Shown: positions 43,022 through 51,826 of the stretch, piece by piece
How positions within the stretch are numbered: the first letter of the stretch is position 1
Layout: each line of letters starts with the position of its first letter
Assembly: GCA_964243985.1 (NCBI GenBank)
Contig: CAXTHJ010000002.1
Coordinates: 51,908-115,907 of the forward strand
Source of the DNA: CAIOYC01 sp964243985
Lineage (GTDB): Bacteria; Pseudomonadota; Alphaproteobacteria; Caulobacterales; Caulobacteraceae
Length of the DNA stretch: 64,000 nt
Direction: 5' to 3'
Position numbers and translations under genes: made by a program
Notes under the pieces: generated by a model
Databases searched by the model: none
Told to the model about the DNA's origin: nothing
What the model saw: the letters and a program-made list of their open reading frames with translations, nothing else

Positions 43022-44196
43022 TGCCGGCGGGCCCGATCTGTGTGATGCTGGTGGCGGCTGAGGCGTCCGGGGATATCCTCGGCGCAGGACTGGCGGGAGC
43101 GCTTCGGAAAAAACTCGGTGACCGGGTGCGGTTCGTGGGCGTCGGCGGCGTCGGCATGGAGCGCGAAGGTGTGATCAGCCCGCTCGACATCAGTGAGCTC
43201 TCCATCCTCGGAATGGTGGAAGGACTCTTCGCCTATTCCCGCGTGGTGAAGCGCGCGAACGAAACGGTCGCCCTGGCGGCGCGGGAAAAGCCGGATGTGG
43301 CCGTGCTGATCGACTCCTGGGGATTTAATCTCCGAGTCGCCCAGCGCCTGCGCAAGCTCGATCCGGCCATGCCGCTCATTAAATATGTAGGGCCACAGGT
43401 CTGGGCCTCGCGCCCCGGCCGCGCCGCCACTCTCGCCGCGACCGTGGATCGGCTCCTTTCTATCCACGCCTTCGATGCTCCCTATTTCGAGGCGGCGGGG
43501 CTTAAAACCACCTTCGTCGGTAACTCGGCCCTCTTTCGCGATTTCTCAGGCGCAGATACACAGCGGCTGAAAAACCACATTGGCGCAACGGCGAACGACG
43601 AAATCCTCCTGATCCTGCCTGGCAGCCGCCCGGCCGAGGTCCGGCGTCTGATGCCGATTTATCGAGAGGCGGTGGCCAAAGTCCTTGAGGTGCGGCCCGC
43701 GCTGAAGCTGGTCATCCCGGTGGCGGAAACGGTCGCCGCCCTTGTGAAGACGAACCTCGCCGCTTGGCCCATGCCCGTTCACGCTATCGAAGGGGATCAA
43801 CTGAAGTACGACGCCATGCGGGCGGCGACGGTGGCGCTGGCGTGCAGCGGCACGGTGACCACCGAACTGGCCTTGGCGGGTTGCCCGATGGTGGTGGCCT
43901 ACCGTATCTCGCCGCTTGGCCACTTTGTCCTCAAGCGCGTGCTCACCACCAAATACGCCACCTTGTTCAATGTCGCGGCGGGCGCCGAGGTGGCGCCGGA
44001 GTTTCTGCAATACGACTGCACGCCGGACGCCCTGGCCAAGGCGTTGCTCACTCGGCTGGACGATCCTCAGCTCCGACAGGCTCAAGTGGAGCGCCAGTAC
44101 GCGGCCCTCAACAAGATGGGCAGAGGCCTCCCCGATCCGTCCAATCTCGCCGCCGACGCGGTGATCGAGGCTCTGGAGGACCGGGGCCGCCTTTAA
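43021..44196 (+). CDS. lpxB: Lipid-A-disaccharide synthase LpxB
   Basis: 391 residues, TGATG-coupled to lpxI. GT19 glycosyltransferase joining lipid X and UDP-diacyl-GlcN. 'VAAEASGDILGAGLAGAL', 'FVGVGGVGMEREGV', 'IDSWGFNLRVAQ', 'KYVGPQVWASRPGRA' and 'ACSGTVTTELALAGCPMVVAYR' are the family blocks. It ends the long co-directional block that began with rpsB; gltA follows convergently, one base between stops. Confidence 0.95.
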   Translation: MPAGPICVMLVAAEASGDILGAGLAGALRKKLGDRVRFVGVGGVGMEREGVISPLDISELSILGMVEGLFAYSRVVKRANETVALAAREKPDVAVLIDSWGFNLRVAQRLRKLDPAMPLIKYVGPQVWASRPGRAATLAATVDRLLSIHAFDAPYFEAAGLKTTFVGNSALFRDFSGADTQRLKNHIGATANDEILLILPGSRPAEVRRLMPIYREAVAKVLEVRPALKLVIPVAETVAALVKTNLAAWPMPVHAIEGDQLKYDAMRAATVALACSGTVTTELALAGCPMVVAYRISPLGHFVLKRVLTTKYATLFNVAAGAEVAPEFLQYDCTPDALAKALLTRLDDPQLRQAQVERQYAALNKMGRGLPDPSNLAADAVIEALEDRGRL

Positions 44197-44197
44197 C

Positions 44198-45499
44198 TCA
44201 GCCGCGCTTGTCGAGGGATACGAACTGGCGCTCCGTCGGGCCGGTGTAGATCTGACGCGGCCGACCGATCTTCTGCGACGGGTCGGAGATCATCTCACCC
44301 CATTGAGCGATCCAGCCGACGGTGCGGGACATGGCGAACAGCACGGTGAACATCTCCGCCGGGAAACCCAGCGCATTCATGGTGATGCCGGAGTAGAAGT
44401 CGACGTTCGGATACAGCTTGCGTGAGATGAAGTATTCGTCGCTGAGGGCGATGCGCTCCAATTCCATAGCGACCTTCAGCAGCGGATCGTCATGCATGTC
44501 CAGGGCGTCCAGCACCTCGTGCGTGGTCGCCTGCATCACCTTGGCGCGAGGGTCGTAATTCTTGTAGACCCGGTGCCCGAAGCCCATCAGCTTACGCTCG
44601 CGGTTCTTCACGCCCTTCACGAACTCAGGGATCTTATCCACCGTGCCGATCTCCCGCAGCATATTCAGCGCCTCCTCGTTGGCGCCGCCGTGGAGCGGGC
44701 CCCAGAGGCAGGCGATGCCGGCCGCGATACAGGCGAAGGGATTGGCTTCTGAAGAGCCCGCCAGCCGCACAGTGGAGGTCGAGGCATTCTGCTCATGGTC
44801 GGCCTGCAGGATCAGCAGCCGGTTCATCGCCTTCACTACGGCGGGATGGGGTGAATACTCTTCCGCCGGCACCGAGAAACACATGCGCAGAAAATTCTCG
44901 GCGTAACCAAGGTCGTTCCTTGGATAGACGAACGGCTGACCGACCGAATATTTATAGGCTTGGGCCGCGATGGTCGGCATCTTTGCGATCAGACGATGAG
45001 TGGATATCTCTCGCGCCTTGGGATCGTGGATGTTGATGCTGTCGTGATAAAAAGCGGATAACGCGCCGACGGCCGCCACCATGATGGCCATCGGCGGCGC
45101 ATCACGGCGAAAGCCCTGGAAGAAGCGGTTGAACTGATCGTGCACCATGGTGTGCTGGGTGATCGTGTGTTGGAAATCGGCATTCTCCGCCGCATTCGGC
45201 AGCTCCCCGTGCAGCAGCAGATAGCAGACCTCTAGGAAGCTGGCGTTTTCCGCTAACTGGTCGATCGGATAACCGCGATAGAGCAGAATGCCTTTGTCGC
45301 CGTCGATAAAGGTGATCTGACTTTCGCAGCTGGCGGTGGAGGTGAAGCCCGGATCGAAGGTGAAGACACCGGTTTCGCCATAGAGCTTGCGGATATCCAC
45401 CACATCCGGCCCGTTCGAGCCCTTCAGGACGGGCAAATCGACGGACTTGTCGCCGATGCGAAAAGATGCGGTTCCGTTCGGCGCCACTTTGTTTTCCAT
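44198..45499 (-). CDS. gltA: Citrate synthase
   Basis: 433 residues, hexameric type II length. Condenses oxaloacetate and acetyl-CoA. 'YRGYPIDQLAENASFLEVCYLLLHGELP', 'PLHGGANEEALNML' (catalytic His), 'GFGHRVYKNYDPRA' (catalytic His) and 'NVDFYSGITMNALGFP' with the final Asp are conserved. It stands as its own unit between lpxB and gltX. A GCTATAAC -10-like box lies upstream on its strand. Confidence 0.96.
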   Translation of the reverse strand: MENKVAPNGTASFRIGDKSVDLPVLKGSNGPDVVDIRKLYGETGVFTFDPGFTSTASCESQITFIDGDKGILLYRGYPIDQLAENASFLEVCYLLLHGELPNAAENADFQHTITQHTMVHDQFNRFFQGFRRDAPPMAIMVAAVGALSAFYHDSINIHDPKAREISTHRLIAKMPTIAAQAYKYSVGQPFVYPRNDLGYAENFLRMCFSVPAEEYSPHPAVVKAMNRLLILQADHEQNASTSTVRLAGSSEANPFACIAAGIACLWGPLHGGANEEALNMLREIGTVDKIPEFVKGVKNRERKLMGFGHRVYKNYDPRAKVMQATTHEVLDALDMHDDPLLKVAMELERIALSDEYFISRKLYPNVDFYSGITMNALGFPAEMFTVLFAMSRTVGWIAQWGEMISDPSQKIGRPRQIYTGPTERQFVSLDKRG

Positions 45500-45569
45500 G
45501 GGCGAGCCCTTCTCCTATTGACCGCCCCGAAAGGCGGATGGTCGCCATTGGGGCGAATTTTCGTCGCGC

Positions 45570-45577
45570 GTTATAGC
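45570..45577 (-). promoter_or_regulatory. Possible gltA promoter -10 box
   Basis: On the gltA strand GCTATAAC matches the Caulobacter housekeeping -10 consensus GCTANAWC exactly, 70 bases upstream of the gltA start. A good -35 was not identified; it would fall in the gltX 3' end. Confidence 0.35.
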
Positions 45578-45580
45578 GCG

Positions 45581-46990
45581 TTATTGCGGTAGCGAAAGCG
45601 CATCCTCGAGCCGCCCTATCGCTTCAGTTCGCCCAATAGCCAAGAGGGTCGATGCGAGGTCTGGCGCAGGCGCGCCGCCGCTGAGCGCGCCCCGAAGCGC
45701 CGGCCCGAAATTGCCGATCCCAACCCCCTCGCTTTCGGCGAAGGCGCGGATGGCGTGTTCAAGGTTTGCGGCCGTCCAATCCTGTTCAACCTCAAGCTCG
45801 GCTTTGAGGCGGCTGAGCCGCGCCTGGGTGTCATGCGTCAGCAATTTACGTGTTTTTTCGTCTAGTTCGAAAGGACGGACCTTCAGAGCGAAAACGGTGA
45901 GATCAGCTAATTGCAGCACCGTTTGGGCGGCATCCTTCACCAGCGCGATCACGTCGGCAAGCTTGGCAAGATTAGCCGCCGGCAAGGGCGTGCCGCGATC
46001 ATTGTAGACATCAGCCACCAAAGCGGCCAGCCGTTCGTCATCCGCATCGTGAATGTAATGTTGGTTGATGTGGTTGAGCTTCGGCCAATCCAGTCGCGCC
46101 GGCGCCTTCACCACGTCTTTCACGTCGAACCACTCGGCGGCTTGGTTATCTGAAAAAATCTCGTCGTCGCCATGGCCCCAGCCGAGCCGGGCGAGATAAT
46201 TGCGGAGCGCCTCGGGCAGATAGCCCATATCGGCGAACTCGCCCACGGCTTGGGCGCCGTGTCGCTTGGACAGCTTGGCCCCGTCCGGGCCATGGATCAG
46301 GGGCAGGTGGGCGAAAGCGGGAAGGGCCCAGTCCAACGCCTGGTAGATCAGGGTCTGGCGGGCGGCGTTATTCAGGTGATCGTCGCCTCGGATCACGTGC
46401 GTGACACCCATGTCGTGATCGTCCACCACCACGGCAAGGTTATAGGTCGGCGTGCCGTCGGAGCGGAGCAGCACCAGATCGTCCAGGTCCGCGTTCTGGA
46501 ACGTGACGTCTCCCTTGATCAGGTCGGCCACCACCGTCTGGCCGGACTGCGGCGCCTTCAGGCGGACGGCGAAGGGCTGGTTGTCTGGACCAACTTCGGC
46601 CCTGTCCCGCCAGACTGAGCGAACGACACGACCTTCCGCCCGCGCCCGTTCGCGCTCCATCTCCAGCTCTTGGGGAGTGGTCCAGTCACGATAAGCGCCG
46701 CCACTCGCCAGCATCGCCTGAACCACTTCCACATGGCGAGGCGCGCGGGCGGCCTGGAATACCGGGGGCGCGTCGGGCTCCAATCCCAGCCACGCCATAC
46801 CGTCCAGGATCACCTGCACGTTAGCCTCGGTAGAGCGTTCGCGGTCGGTATCTTCGATGCGCAACAGGAACGTGCCGCCGGTGTGTCGTGCGTATAATAG
46901 GTTGAATAAAGCCGTCCGCGCTGTGCCTATATGCATCGAGCCGGTGGGCGAGGGGGCGATACGGGTGACGACGGCGGATCGTTCGGTCAT
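45581..46990 (-). CDS. gltX: Glutamyl-tRNA synthetase
   Basis: 469 residues from the ATG at 46990 ('MTERSAVVTRIAPSPTG'); longer starts run into comEC coding sequence. 'APSPTGSMHIGTARTALFN' is the HIGH region, 'RIEDTDRERS' follows, and 'GAKLSKRHG' is the KMSKS loop. The C-terminal anticodon-binding domain is complete. Charges tRNA-Glu, also the donor for haem synthesis. Divergent from comEC. Confidence 0.95.
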   Translation of the reverse strand: MTERSAVVTRIAPSPTGSMHIGTARTALFNLLYARHTGGTFLLRIEDTDRERSTEANVQVILDGMAWLGLEPDAPPVFQAARAPRHVEVVQAMLASGGAYRDWTTPQELEMERERARAEGRVVRSVWRDRAEVGPDNQPFAVRLKAPQSGQTVVADLIKGDVTFQNADLDDLVLLRSDGTPTYNLAVVVDDHDMGVTHVIRGDDHLNNAARQTLIYQALDWALPAFAHLPLIHGPDGAKLSKRHGAQAVGEFADMGYLPEALRNYLARLGWGHGDDEIFSDNQAAEWFDVKDVVKAPARLDWPKLNHINQHYIHDADDERLAALVADVYNDRGTPLPAANLAKLADVIALVKDAAQTVLQLADLTVFALKVRPFELDEKTRKLLTHDTQARLSRLKAELEVEQDWTAANLEHAIRAFAESEGVGIGNFGPALRGALSGGAPAPDLASTLLAIGRTEAIGRLEDALSLPQ

Positions 46991-47066
46991 CGAAGAAGGG
47001 GGCATCGAAGAGGCAAGCTCGAAAAAGGTCGGCGCTCTTAACACGCTGATCCGGCGGCCGACTAGC

Positions 47067-49232
47067 TTGATCGTTTCGATCAATCCCGCGCAGGTCGTCG
47101 CCATTCTAAAGGCGGAGGTTCTTGCCCAGGCAGATCGCATTTCGCTCTGGACGCCGGTGGCGTTCGGCGCGGGCTCAGCGAGTTACTTTGGGCTGAAGAC
47201 GGAGCCGCCGTTATGGCTCGGCTTGGCGGTTGCGGTAGTGATGGTGCTGGCCGCAATAGCTGTCCGTCGATGGAGCGCCAGCCGCGCGCTTGGCGTCGCG
47301 GCGCTCCTTACTGCGTTCGCCGTCTGCGGTTTTGCGACAGCCGACTTGAAATCCGCACTCGTGGCGGCGCCGCGCATCCCCGCCGGCTATGGCGTCGGCC
47401 GGATCGAAGGTTGGGTGGTGGATGTGACGAGCCCGTCGAAGGAGAAGGGGCGGCTGCTCATTGCGCCGAATTATATCTCCCACCTTCGTCGCAGCGAACT
47501 GCCGGCTCTGGTGCGGATCGTGGTGTCGCCAGACGCCGTCTTCGGGCCGGGGGAGGCGGTGCGGCTGACAGCCCTGCTCGATCCGCCCCCGGGACCGGCC
47601 GCCCCCGGCGCATTCGACTTCGCGCGCGACGCCTGGTTTGAGCGGATCGGCGGCGTGGGCCTGGCTTTGAAGCAGCCGGTGATGATCGCTCTGGCGCCGC
47701 CTCCGCTCTCCATCCGCGCGGCGCAAGCCGTGAACCGGCTGCGTTGGCGGCTGGCGCGCCAGCTTGTGGGCGACATTCGAGCCATGAGCTTTGGGGCGGG
47801 GGAGGGCGCCGCCGGGCTGGCGGCTGCGGTGACCACCAGTCATCAGGACTGGCTGCCGGCGGAAGCCGCCGATAACCTCAGGGGCTCCGGTCTCGCCCAC
47901 ATGCTGGCCATCGCCGGCCTGCACACGGCGGCGGTGTGCGGGTTTGTGTTTGCCGCATTGCGTCTGGGCATCGCCGCTTGGCCCTGGGCGGCGTTGCGGG
48001 TATCCGGCAAGAAGGTGGCGGCGGCGGGCGCGCTGCTGGCGGTTGTGACTTATCTCACCCTGTCCGGCGCTCATCCGCCCGCCAAGCGGGCCGCGATCAC
48101 CGCTGGGGTGGCCTTTTTCGCCATGCTCCTGGACCGGCGCGCGATTAGCTTGAGGTCTCTTGCTGTGGCCGCCCTGATCGTCCTCCTGCTGCAGCCCGAA
48201 GCGGTGGTGCAGCCGGGGTTTCAGATGTCCTTCTCCGCCACGGCGGCGCTGGTCGCCTTGGCGGAGATCTGGCCCATGCGACACAAATTGATCGACGCAC
48301 CTTGGCCCATAGCCCTGACCCAAAAAGCCAAGGATTGGCTGGTTGGCCTCGCCGTGGTCAGCTTCGTCGCCGGCGCCGCCACGGGTCCGTTCGCCATCCA
48401 GCATTTCAACCGCATCGCCAACTATGGCGTTCTCGCCAACCTCACCGCCGACTTCCTCGCCAGCGCCTGTATGATGCCGGCCTCGGCGGTGACCATGATC
48501 GGGGAGGCCCTGGGCCTCAGTCGCACTTTCCTAACGCCGGGGTTGGCTGCATCGGGCTGGGCTGCGCGGGGCGTGCTGGAGATTGCCCGTCTTTGCGCCA
48601 CGGCGCCTGGCGCGTTGGTGGGAGCATCGAGCGCGCCGCCGATCGCTATGCTGATTGCGTTTGCGGGCATCCTGTTCGCCTGCCTCTGGAAAGGGCGCTT
48701 GCGCTGGTTCGGCGTTCCTCTCGCCGCCGCTGTTTTGGTTTGGCCAAGGCCCTCTTCGCCGGTGGCGTGGATCGCCAATGATGCGGACGACGCGGCTATC
48801 GCGGCGAAAGGCGAGATCATCGCTCTAAAGCCTGGAACTCGCGCTTACGCCACTGAACTTTGGGCGGGCCGACGGGGGTTTTCCGCGCCCAAGGATGCGA
48901 CTGCGGCGCGCGACGCCTTGTTCGACTGCGATCGACGGGGCTGCGCGCCAAAGCCTGGAGCCCGCCCGGCTATCGGGGCCTGGTGGAGCAAGGTCACTCC
49001 GCCGGAAGGACAGCTCGACGAGTTGTGCCGCCGCTCCGAAATTCTGATCATCCGATACAGCTTCGAAGCGCCTGCATCCTGCGCACACCACATCGTTCTT
49101 CACGGCAAGGACTTCCGAAAAAATGGCGCAGCGGAGATATATGCTGATGGCATGCGCTGGCGCATCGCCTGGGCGCAACCGATTCGGGGTGACCGGCCCT
49201 GGAGTCACGTCGCCGAAGACATAGATCAGTGA
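47067..49232 (+). CDS. comEC: ComEC/Rec2-family DNA uptake channel protein
   Basis: About 721 residues from a TTG at 47067, chosen since upstream ATG/GTG options (46857, 46965) lie inside gltX. N-terminal segments, an OB-like soluble part (about 100-230), then the Competence domain with ten or so membrane segments ('SGLAHMLAIAGLHTAAVCGFVF', 'KRAAITAGVAFFAMLLDRR') and a C-terminal globular end without an obvious metallo-lactamase domain. ComEC moves one DNA strand across the inner membrane. Start is uncertain; it ends overlapping lexA convergently by 7 bases. Confidence 0.85.
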   Translation: MIVSINPAQVVAILKAEVLAQADRISLWTPVAFGAGSASYFGLKTEPPLWLGLAVAVVMVLAAIAVRRWSASRALGVAALLTAFAVCGFATADLKSALVAAPRIPAGYGVGRIEGWVVDVTSPSKEKGRLLIAPNYISHLRRSELPALVRIVVSPDAVFGPGEAVRLTALLDPPPGPAAPGAFDFARDAWFERIGGVGLALKQPVMIALAPPPLSIRAAQAVNRLRWRLARQLVGDIRAMSFGAGEGAAGLAAAVTTSHQDWLPAEAADNLRGSGLAHMLAIAGLHTAAVCGFVFAALRLGIAAWPWAALRVSGKKVAAAGALLAVVTYLTLSGAHPPAKRAAITAGVAFFAMLLDRRAISLRSLAVAALIVLLLQPEAVVQPGFQMSFSATAALVALAEIWPMRHKLIDAPWPIALTQKAKDWLVGLAVVSFVAGAATGPFAIQHFNRIANYGVLANLTADFLASACMMPASAVTMIGEALGLSRTFLTPGLAASGWAARGVLEIARLCATAPGALVGASSAPPIAMLIAFAGILFACLWKGRLRWFGVPLAAAVLVWPRPSSPVAWIANDADDAAIAAKGEIIALKPGTRAYATELWAGRRGFSAPKDATAARDALFDCDRRGCAPKPGARPAIGAWWSKVTPPEGQLDELCRRSEILIIRYSFEAPASCAHHIVLHGKDFRKNGAAEIYADGMRWRIAWAQPIRGDRPWSHVAEDIDQ

Positions 49233-49921
49233 TAACGGCGGATGAGCCCGACCAGCTTGCCCTGCACCTCAACCTGATCTGGACCAAACACGCGGGTCTG
49301 ATAGCGGGGGTTGGCGGCTTCCAAGGCAATGGAGCCGGCCTTTTTGCGAAACCGCTTCAAGGTGGCTTCCTCGCCCATCACCAAGGCCACCACGATCTCG
49401 CCGGAAGTAGCGGTGTCGCCCTTCTTGATCACCACATAGTCGCCGTCGAGAATGCCCGCCTCGATCATTGAATCCCCTTGCACCTCCAGCACAAAATGCT
49501 CCCCGCCGTTGATCATGTCGGCCGGCACGGCGATACGCTCCCGCTCATGCTGGATCGCTTCGATGGGCGTGCCCGCGGCGATACGACCTAGGACGGGCAG
49601 ATCGTAGGAATCGTTGGCGGGCCGATGCGACGATATCGTGGGCGCAGGGCGTGAGCCCTCGACGACCTGAGGTTTGAAGGGTTGGCGCGTGCGGCCCGCC
49701 GTCGCCGCTTCGGGAAGTTTCACCACTTCCAAAGCTCGGGCGCGATGGGCGAGCCGGCGAATGAACCCCCGCTCTTCCAGAGCGGTGATCAAACGGTGGA
49801 TGCCCGACTTGGACGCTAGGTCCAGCGCATCCTTCATTTCATCAAAGGAGGGGGAGACGCCGCTCTCCTTGATGCGCTCGTGGATAAACATCAGAAGTTC
49901 ATGCTGCTTACGCGTCAACAT
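49226..49921 (-). CDS. lexA: SOS repressor LexA
   Basis: 231 residues from the ATG at 49921 ('MLTRKQHELLMFIHERI'); a start at 49999 would translate the SOS boxes and is rejected. N-terminal winged helix contacts DNA ('SPSFDEMKDALDLASKSGIHRLI'). The Ala-Gly self-cleavage site is in 'GRIAAGTPIEAI', with Ser in 'QGDSMIEAGI' and Lys in 'ALVMGEEATLKRF'. Longer linker than E. coli, as in alphaproteobacteria. Self-regulated through the boxes just upstream. Confidence 0.95.
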   Translation of the reverse strand: MLTRKQHELLMFIHERIKESGVSPSFDEMKDALDLASKSGIHRLITALEERGFIRRLAHRARALEVVKLPEAATAGRTRQPFKPQVVEGSRPAPTISSHRPANDSYDLPVLGRIAAGTPIEAIQHERERIAVPADMINGGEHFVLEVQGDSMIEAGILDGDYVVIKKGDTATSGEIVVALVMGEEATLKRFRKKAGSIALEAANPRYQTRVFGPDQVEVQGKLVGLIRRYH

Positions 49922-49945
49922 AGCCACATCATCCAATTTGGATGC

Positions 49946-49960
49946 GAACAAATCGCAAAC
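49946..49960 (-). promoter_or_regulatory. Second, imperfect SOS box
   Basis: GTTT-N7-GTTC on the minus strand, one mismatch to the alphaproteobacterial LexA consensus GTTC-N7-GTTC, 24 bases before the lexA start. Would add to self-repression if bound. Confidence 0.5.
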
Positions 49961-49970
49961 GTCACCCGAT

Positions 49971-49985
49971 GTTCTGTAAGTGTTC
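49971..49985 (-). promoter_or_regulatory. SOS (LexA) box in lexA promoter
   Basis: Perfect GTTC-N7-GTTC direct repeat (plus-strand GTTCTGTAAGTGTTC), the alphaproteobacterial LexA site. It lies between a TTGACA -35 (49994-49999, minus strand) and the -10 region, so LexA binding would block RNA polymerase. Confidence 0.9.
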
Positions 49986-49993
49986 TCAGTTAA

Positions 49994-49999
49994 TGTCAA
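49994..49999 (-). promoter_or_regulatory. lexA promoter -35 element
   Basis: TTGACA on the minus strand, 73 bases before the lexA ATG and directly upstream of the SOS box. The -10 would overlap the second GTTC half. Confidence 0.55.
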
Positions 50000-50013
50000 G
50001 TGAACACGGCAGG

Positions 50014-50802
50014 TCAGGCGAGGAGCGCCTTTGTGGCGGTCGCGACGTCTGCCTGCCTCATCAGACTTTCACCCACTAGGACGGCCCGCGCACCGGCGGC
50101 CGCTATTCGCGCGACATCAGCCGAAGTGAAGATACCGCTTTCACCCACAAGAAGAGCGTTTTCAAGCGCTTGCGGGGCCAAACGCTCCGTCACTCTAAGA
50201 TCTGTGAGAAAGGTCCGAAGGTCTCGATTGTTGACGCCGATCAAGGTTCCGCCGAGTGCTCCGGCCCGCGCCATTTCAGCCTCATCGTGGACTTCGATCA
50301 GGGCTTCCATACCAAGTCGGCCTGATTCGGCGAGAAGCTCCGCGGCCAACGAATCGTCGATCATGGCCAGGATGATCAGAATTGCGTCTGCGCCGAGAGC
50401 CCGGGATTCGGCCACCTGCCAGGGGTCCACCAGGAAGTCCTTGCGAAGAACAGGAAGGGTGCAGACCGAACGCGCCGCCATCAGGTATTTGTCCTCACCC
50501 TGGAAACTTGGGCCGTCAGTGAGGACAGAAAGACATGAGGCGCCACCTTCAGCATAGGCTCTAGCGAGCGCAGGCGGGTCGAAATCTTGACGAATCAAGC
50601 CTTTGGAGGGGCTGGCCTTCTTGATCTCGGCGATAAGCGCGACCTTGCCATCAGCGGAACCTTTTTCCAGCGCGGCGCCAAATCCACGAGGGGGGGGAGC
50701 GGCCTTGGCTGCGGCTTCGAGGTCGCTAACGGAGATTTTGCCTTTCCGCTCCGCGACGTCGACGCGTTTATAGTCGGCGATCTTGGCAAGGATGTCGCTC
50801 AT
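50014..50802 (-). CDS. trpC: Indole-3-glycerol-phosphate synthase
   Basis: 262 residues, monofunctional TrpC. Ring closure in tryptophan synthesis. 'VALIAEIKKASPSKGLIRQDFDPPALARAY' with catalytic Lys and Glu, 'LRKDFLVDPWQVAESRALGADAILII', 'GVNNRDLRTF', and 'ALLVGESGI' with 'AVLVGESLM' at the phosphate site. Start overlaps trpD stop by four bases, so trpD and trpC are coupled. No moaC or moeA lies between it and lexA, unlike the order I recall for Caulobacter. Confidence 0.95.
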   Translation of the reverse strand: MSDILAKIADYKRVDVAERKGKISVSDLEAAAKAAPPPRGFGAALEKGSADGKVALIAEIKKASPSKGLIRQDFDPPALARAYAEGGASCLSVLTDGPSFQGEDKYLMAARSVCTLPVLRKDFLVDPWQVAESRALGADAILIILAMIDDSLAAELLAESGRLGMEALIEVHDEAEMARAGALGGTLIGVNNRDLRTFLTDLRVTERLAPQALENALLVGESGIFTSADVARIAAAGARAVLVGESLMRQADVATATKALLA

Positions 50803-51815
50803 GGGACGCTGTTGCTGATCGCAACCAGCCGATCCAGAGCCCGCAGGGCGCGACCGTCGTCTATGGCGGCGCCGGCGAGATGGATCCCATCCTGCAGAGT
50901 CTCCACCTTGTCTCCCACCAAGAAGGCGGCGGCCGCGTTCAGCATCACCACGTCTCGGTAAGCGGTCTTCTCGCCGTTCAAAAGCGCCCGAAGGGCGATG
51001 GCGTTTTCCTCCGGATCGCCGCCGCGCAAGTCATCCAAGCCCGCGCGGGGCAGCCCCACGGCCTCGGGTGTGATGTTGAAAAGACGGATTCCGCCGTCGC
51101 GCCATTCGGCGACCTGATTGGATCCTGTGGTGGTCATTTCATCTAAACCATCGCCGTGCACAACCCAGGCGCGCTCCGAGCCCAAGGCGCCGAGGACGCG
51201 GGCCAGCGGCTCGAGGCGTCGGGGTTCCGCCACGCCCAGCACCTGCCGTTTAGCGCCTGCGGGATTGGATAGAGGCCCAAGCAGATTGAACATGGTGCGA
51301 AAACCCAGATCGGCCCGCACCGGCATGACGTGGCGCATGGCGCCGTGGTGGGCCGGGGCATAGAGGAAGCAGATGCCGGCTTCGCTTAACGCTCTCCGCT
51401 GAGCGTCCGGCCCCGCTTCTATGTTCACACCCAGAGCCGCCAAGACATCGGAAGACCCCGAGCGCGAGGAGAGGGCGCGCGTGCCGTGCTTGGCCACCTT
51501 CAGCCCGCCGCCGGCCGTTACAATCGCCGCCGCCGTCGAGATGTTGTAGGTGTGGAGGCCGTCTCCGCCGGTGCCACAGGTGTCGATCACCTCAAAATCG
51601 TGGTCCAGCATCACAGCGGAACGACGCATGGCGCGGGCGCAGGCGGTGATCTCGCCCACGGTTTCGCCGCGCATCCGCATGGCGGTGACCGCGGCGGCCA
51701 CCTGCGCCGGAGTTGGCTCGCCGCGAAGGCAGGCGGCGAAGAACAGCTCGGCATCGTCTTCCGATAGGGTCTGACCGTCGGCCAGCCTGGCCAGAAGAGG
51801 TTTGAAGACGTCCAA
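50799..51815 (-). CDS. trpD: Anthranilate phosphoribosyltransferase
   Basis: 338 residues. Joins anthranilate to PRPP. 'DTCGTGGDGLHTYNISTAAAIV' (PRPP loop), 'VAKHGTRALSSRSGSSDVLAALG', 'YAPAHHGAMRHVMPVRADLGFRTMFNLLGPLSNPA' and 'VVHGDGLDEMTTTG' are conserved. Separated from trpG by 11 bases on the same strand; a standard trpGDC run. Confidence 0.95.
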   Translation of the reverse strand: MDVFKPLLARLADGQTLSEDDAELFFAACLRGEPTPAQVAAAVTAMRMRGETVGEITACARAMRRSAVMLDHDFEVIDTCGTGGDGLHTYNISTAAAIVTAGGGLKVAKHGTRALSSRSGSSDVLAALGVNIEAGPDAQRRALSEAGICFLYAPAHHGAMRHVMPVRADLGFRTMFNLLGPLSNPAGAKRQVLGVAEPRRLEPLARVLGALGSERAWVVHGDGLDEMTTTGSNQVAEWRDGGIRLFNITPEAVGLPRAGLDDLRGGDPEENAIALRALLNGEKTAYRDVVMLNAAAAFLVGDKVETLQDGIHLAGAAIDDGRALRALDRLVAISNSVP

Positions 51816-51826
51816 AGCAAATCCGA

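Noticed and set aside
47211..48404. 397-residue minus-strand ORF opposite comEC
   Set aside because: Arg/Gln/Gly-rich mirror of a membrane protein gene with no motif.
49922..49999. Upstream start for lexA giving 257 residues
   Set aside because: It would translate through both SOS boxes; the family N-terminus begins at the ATG at 49921.
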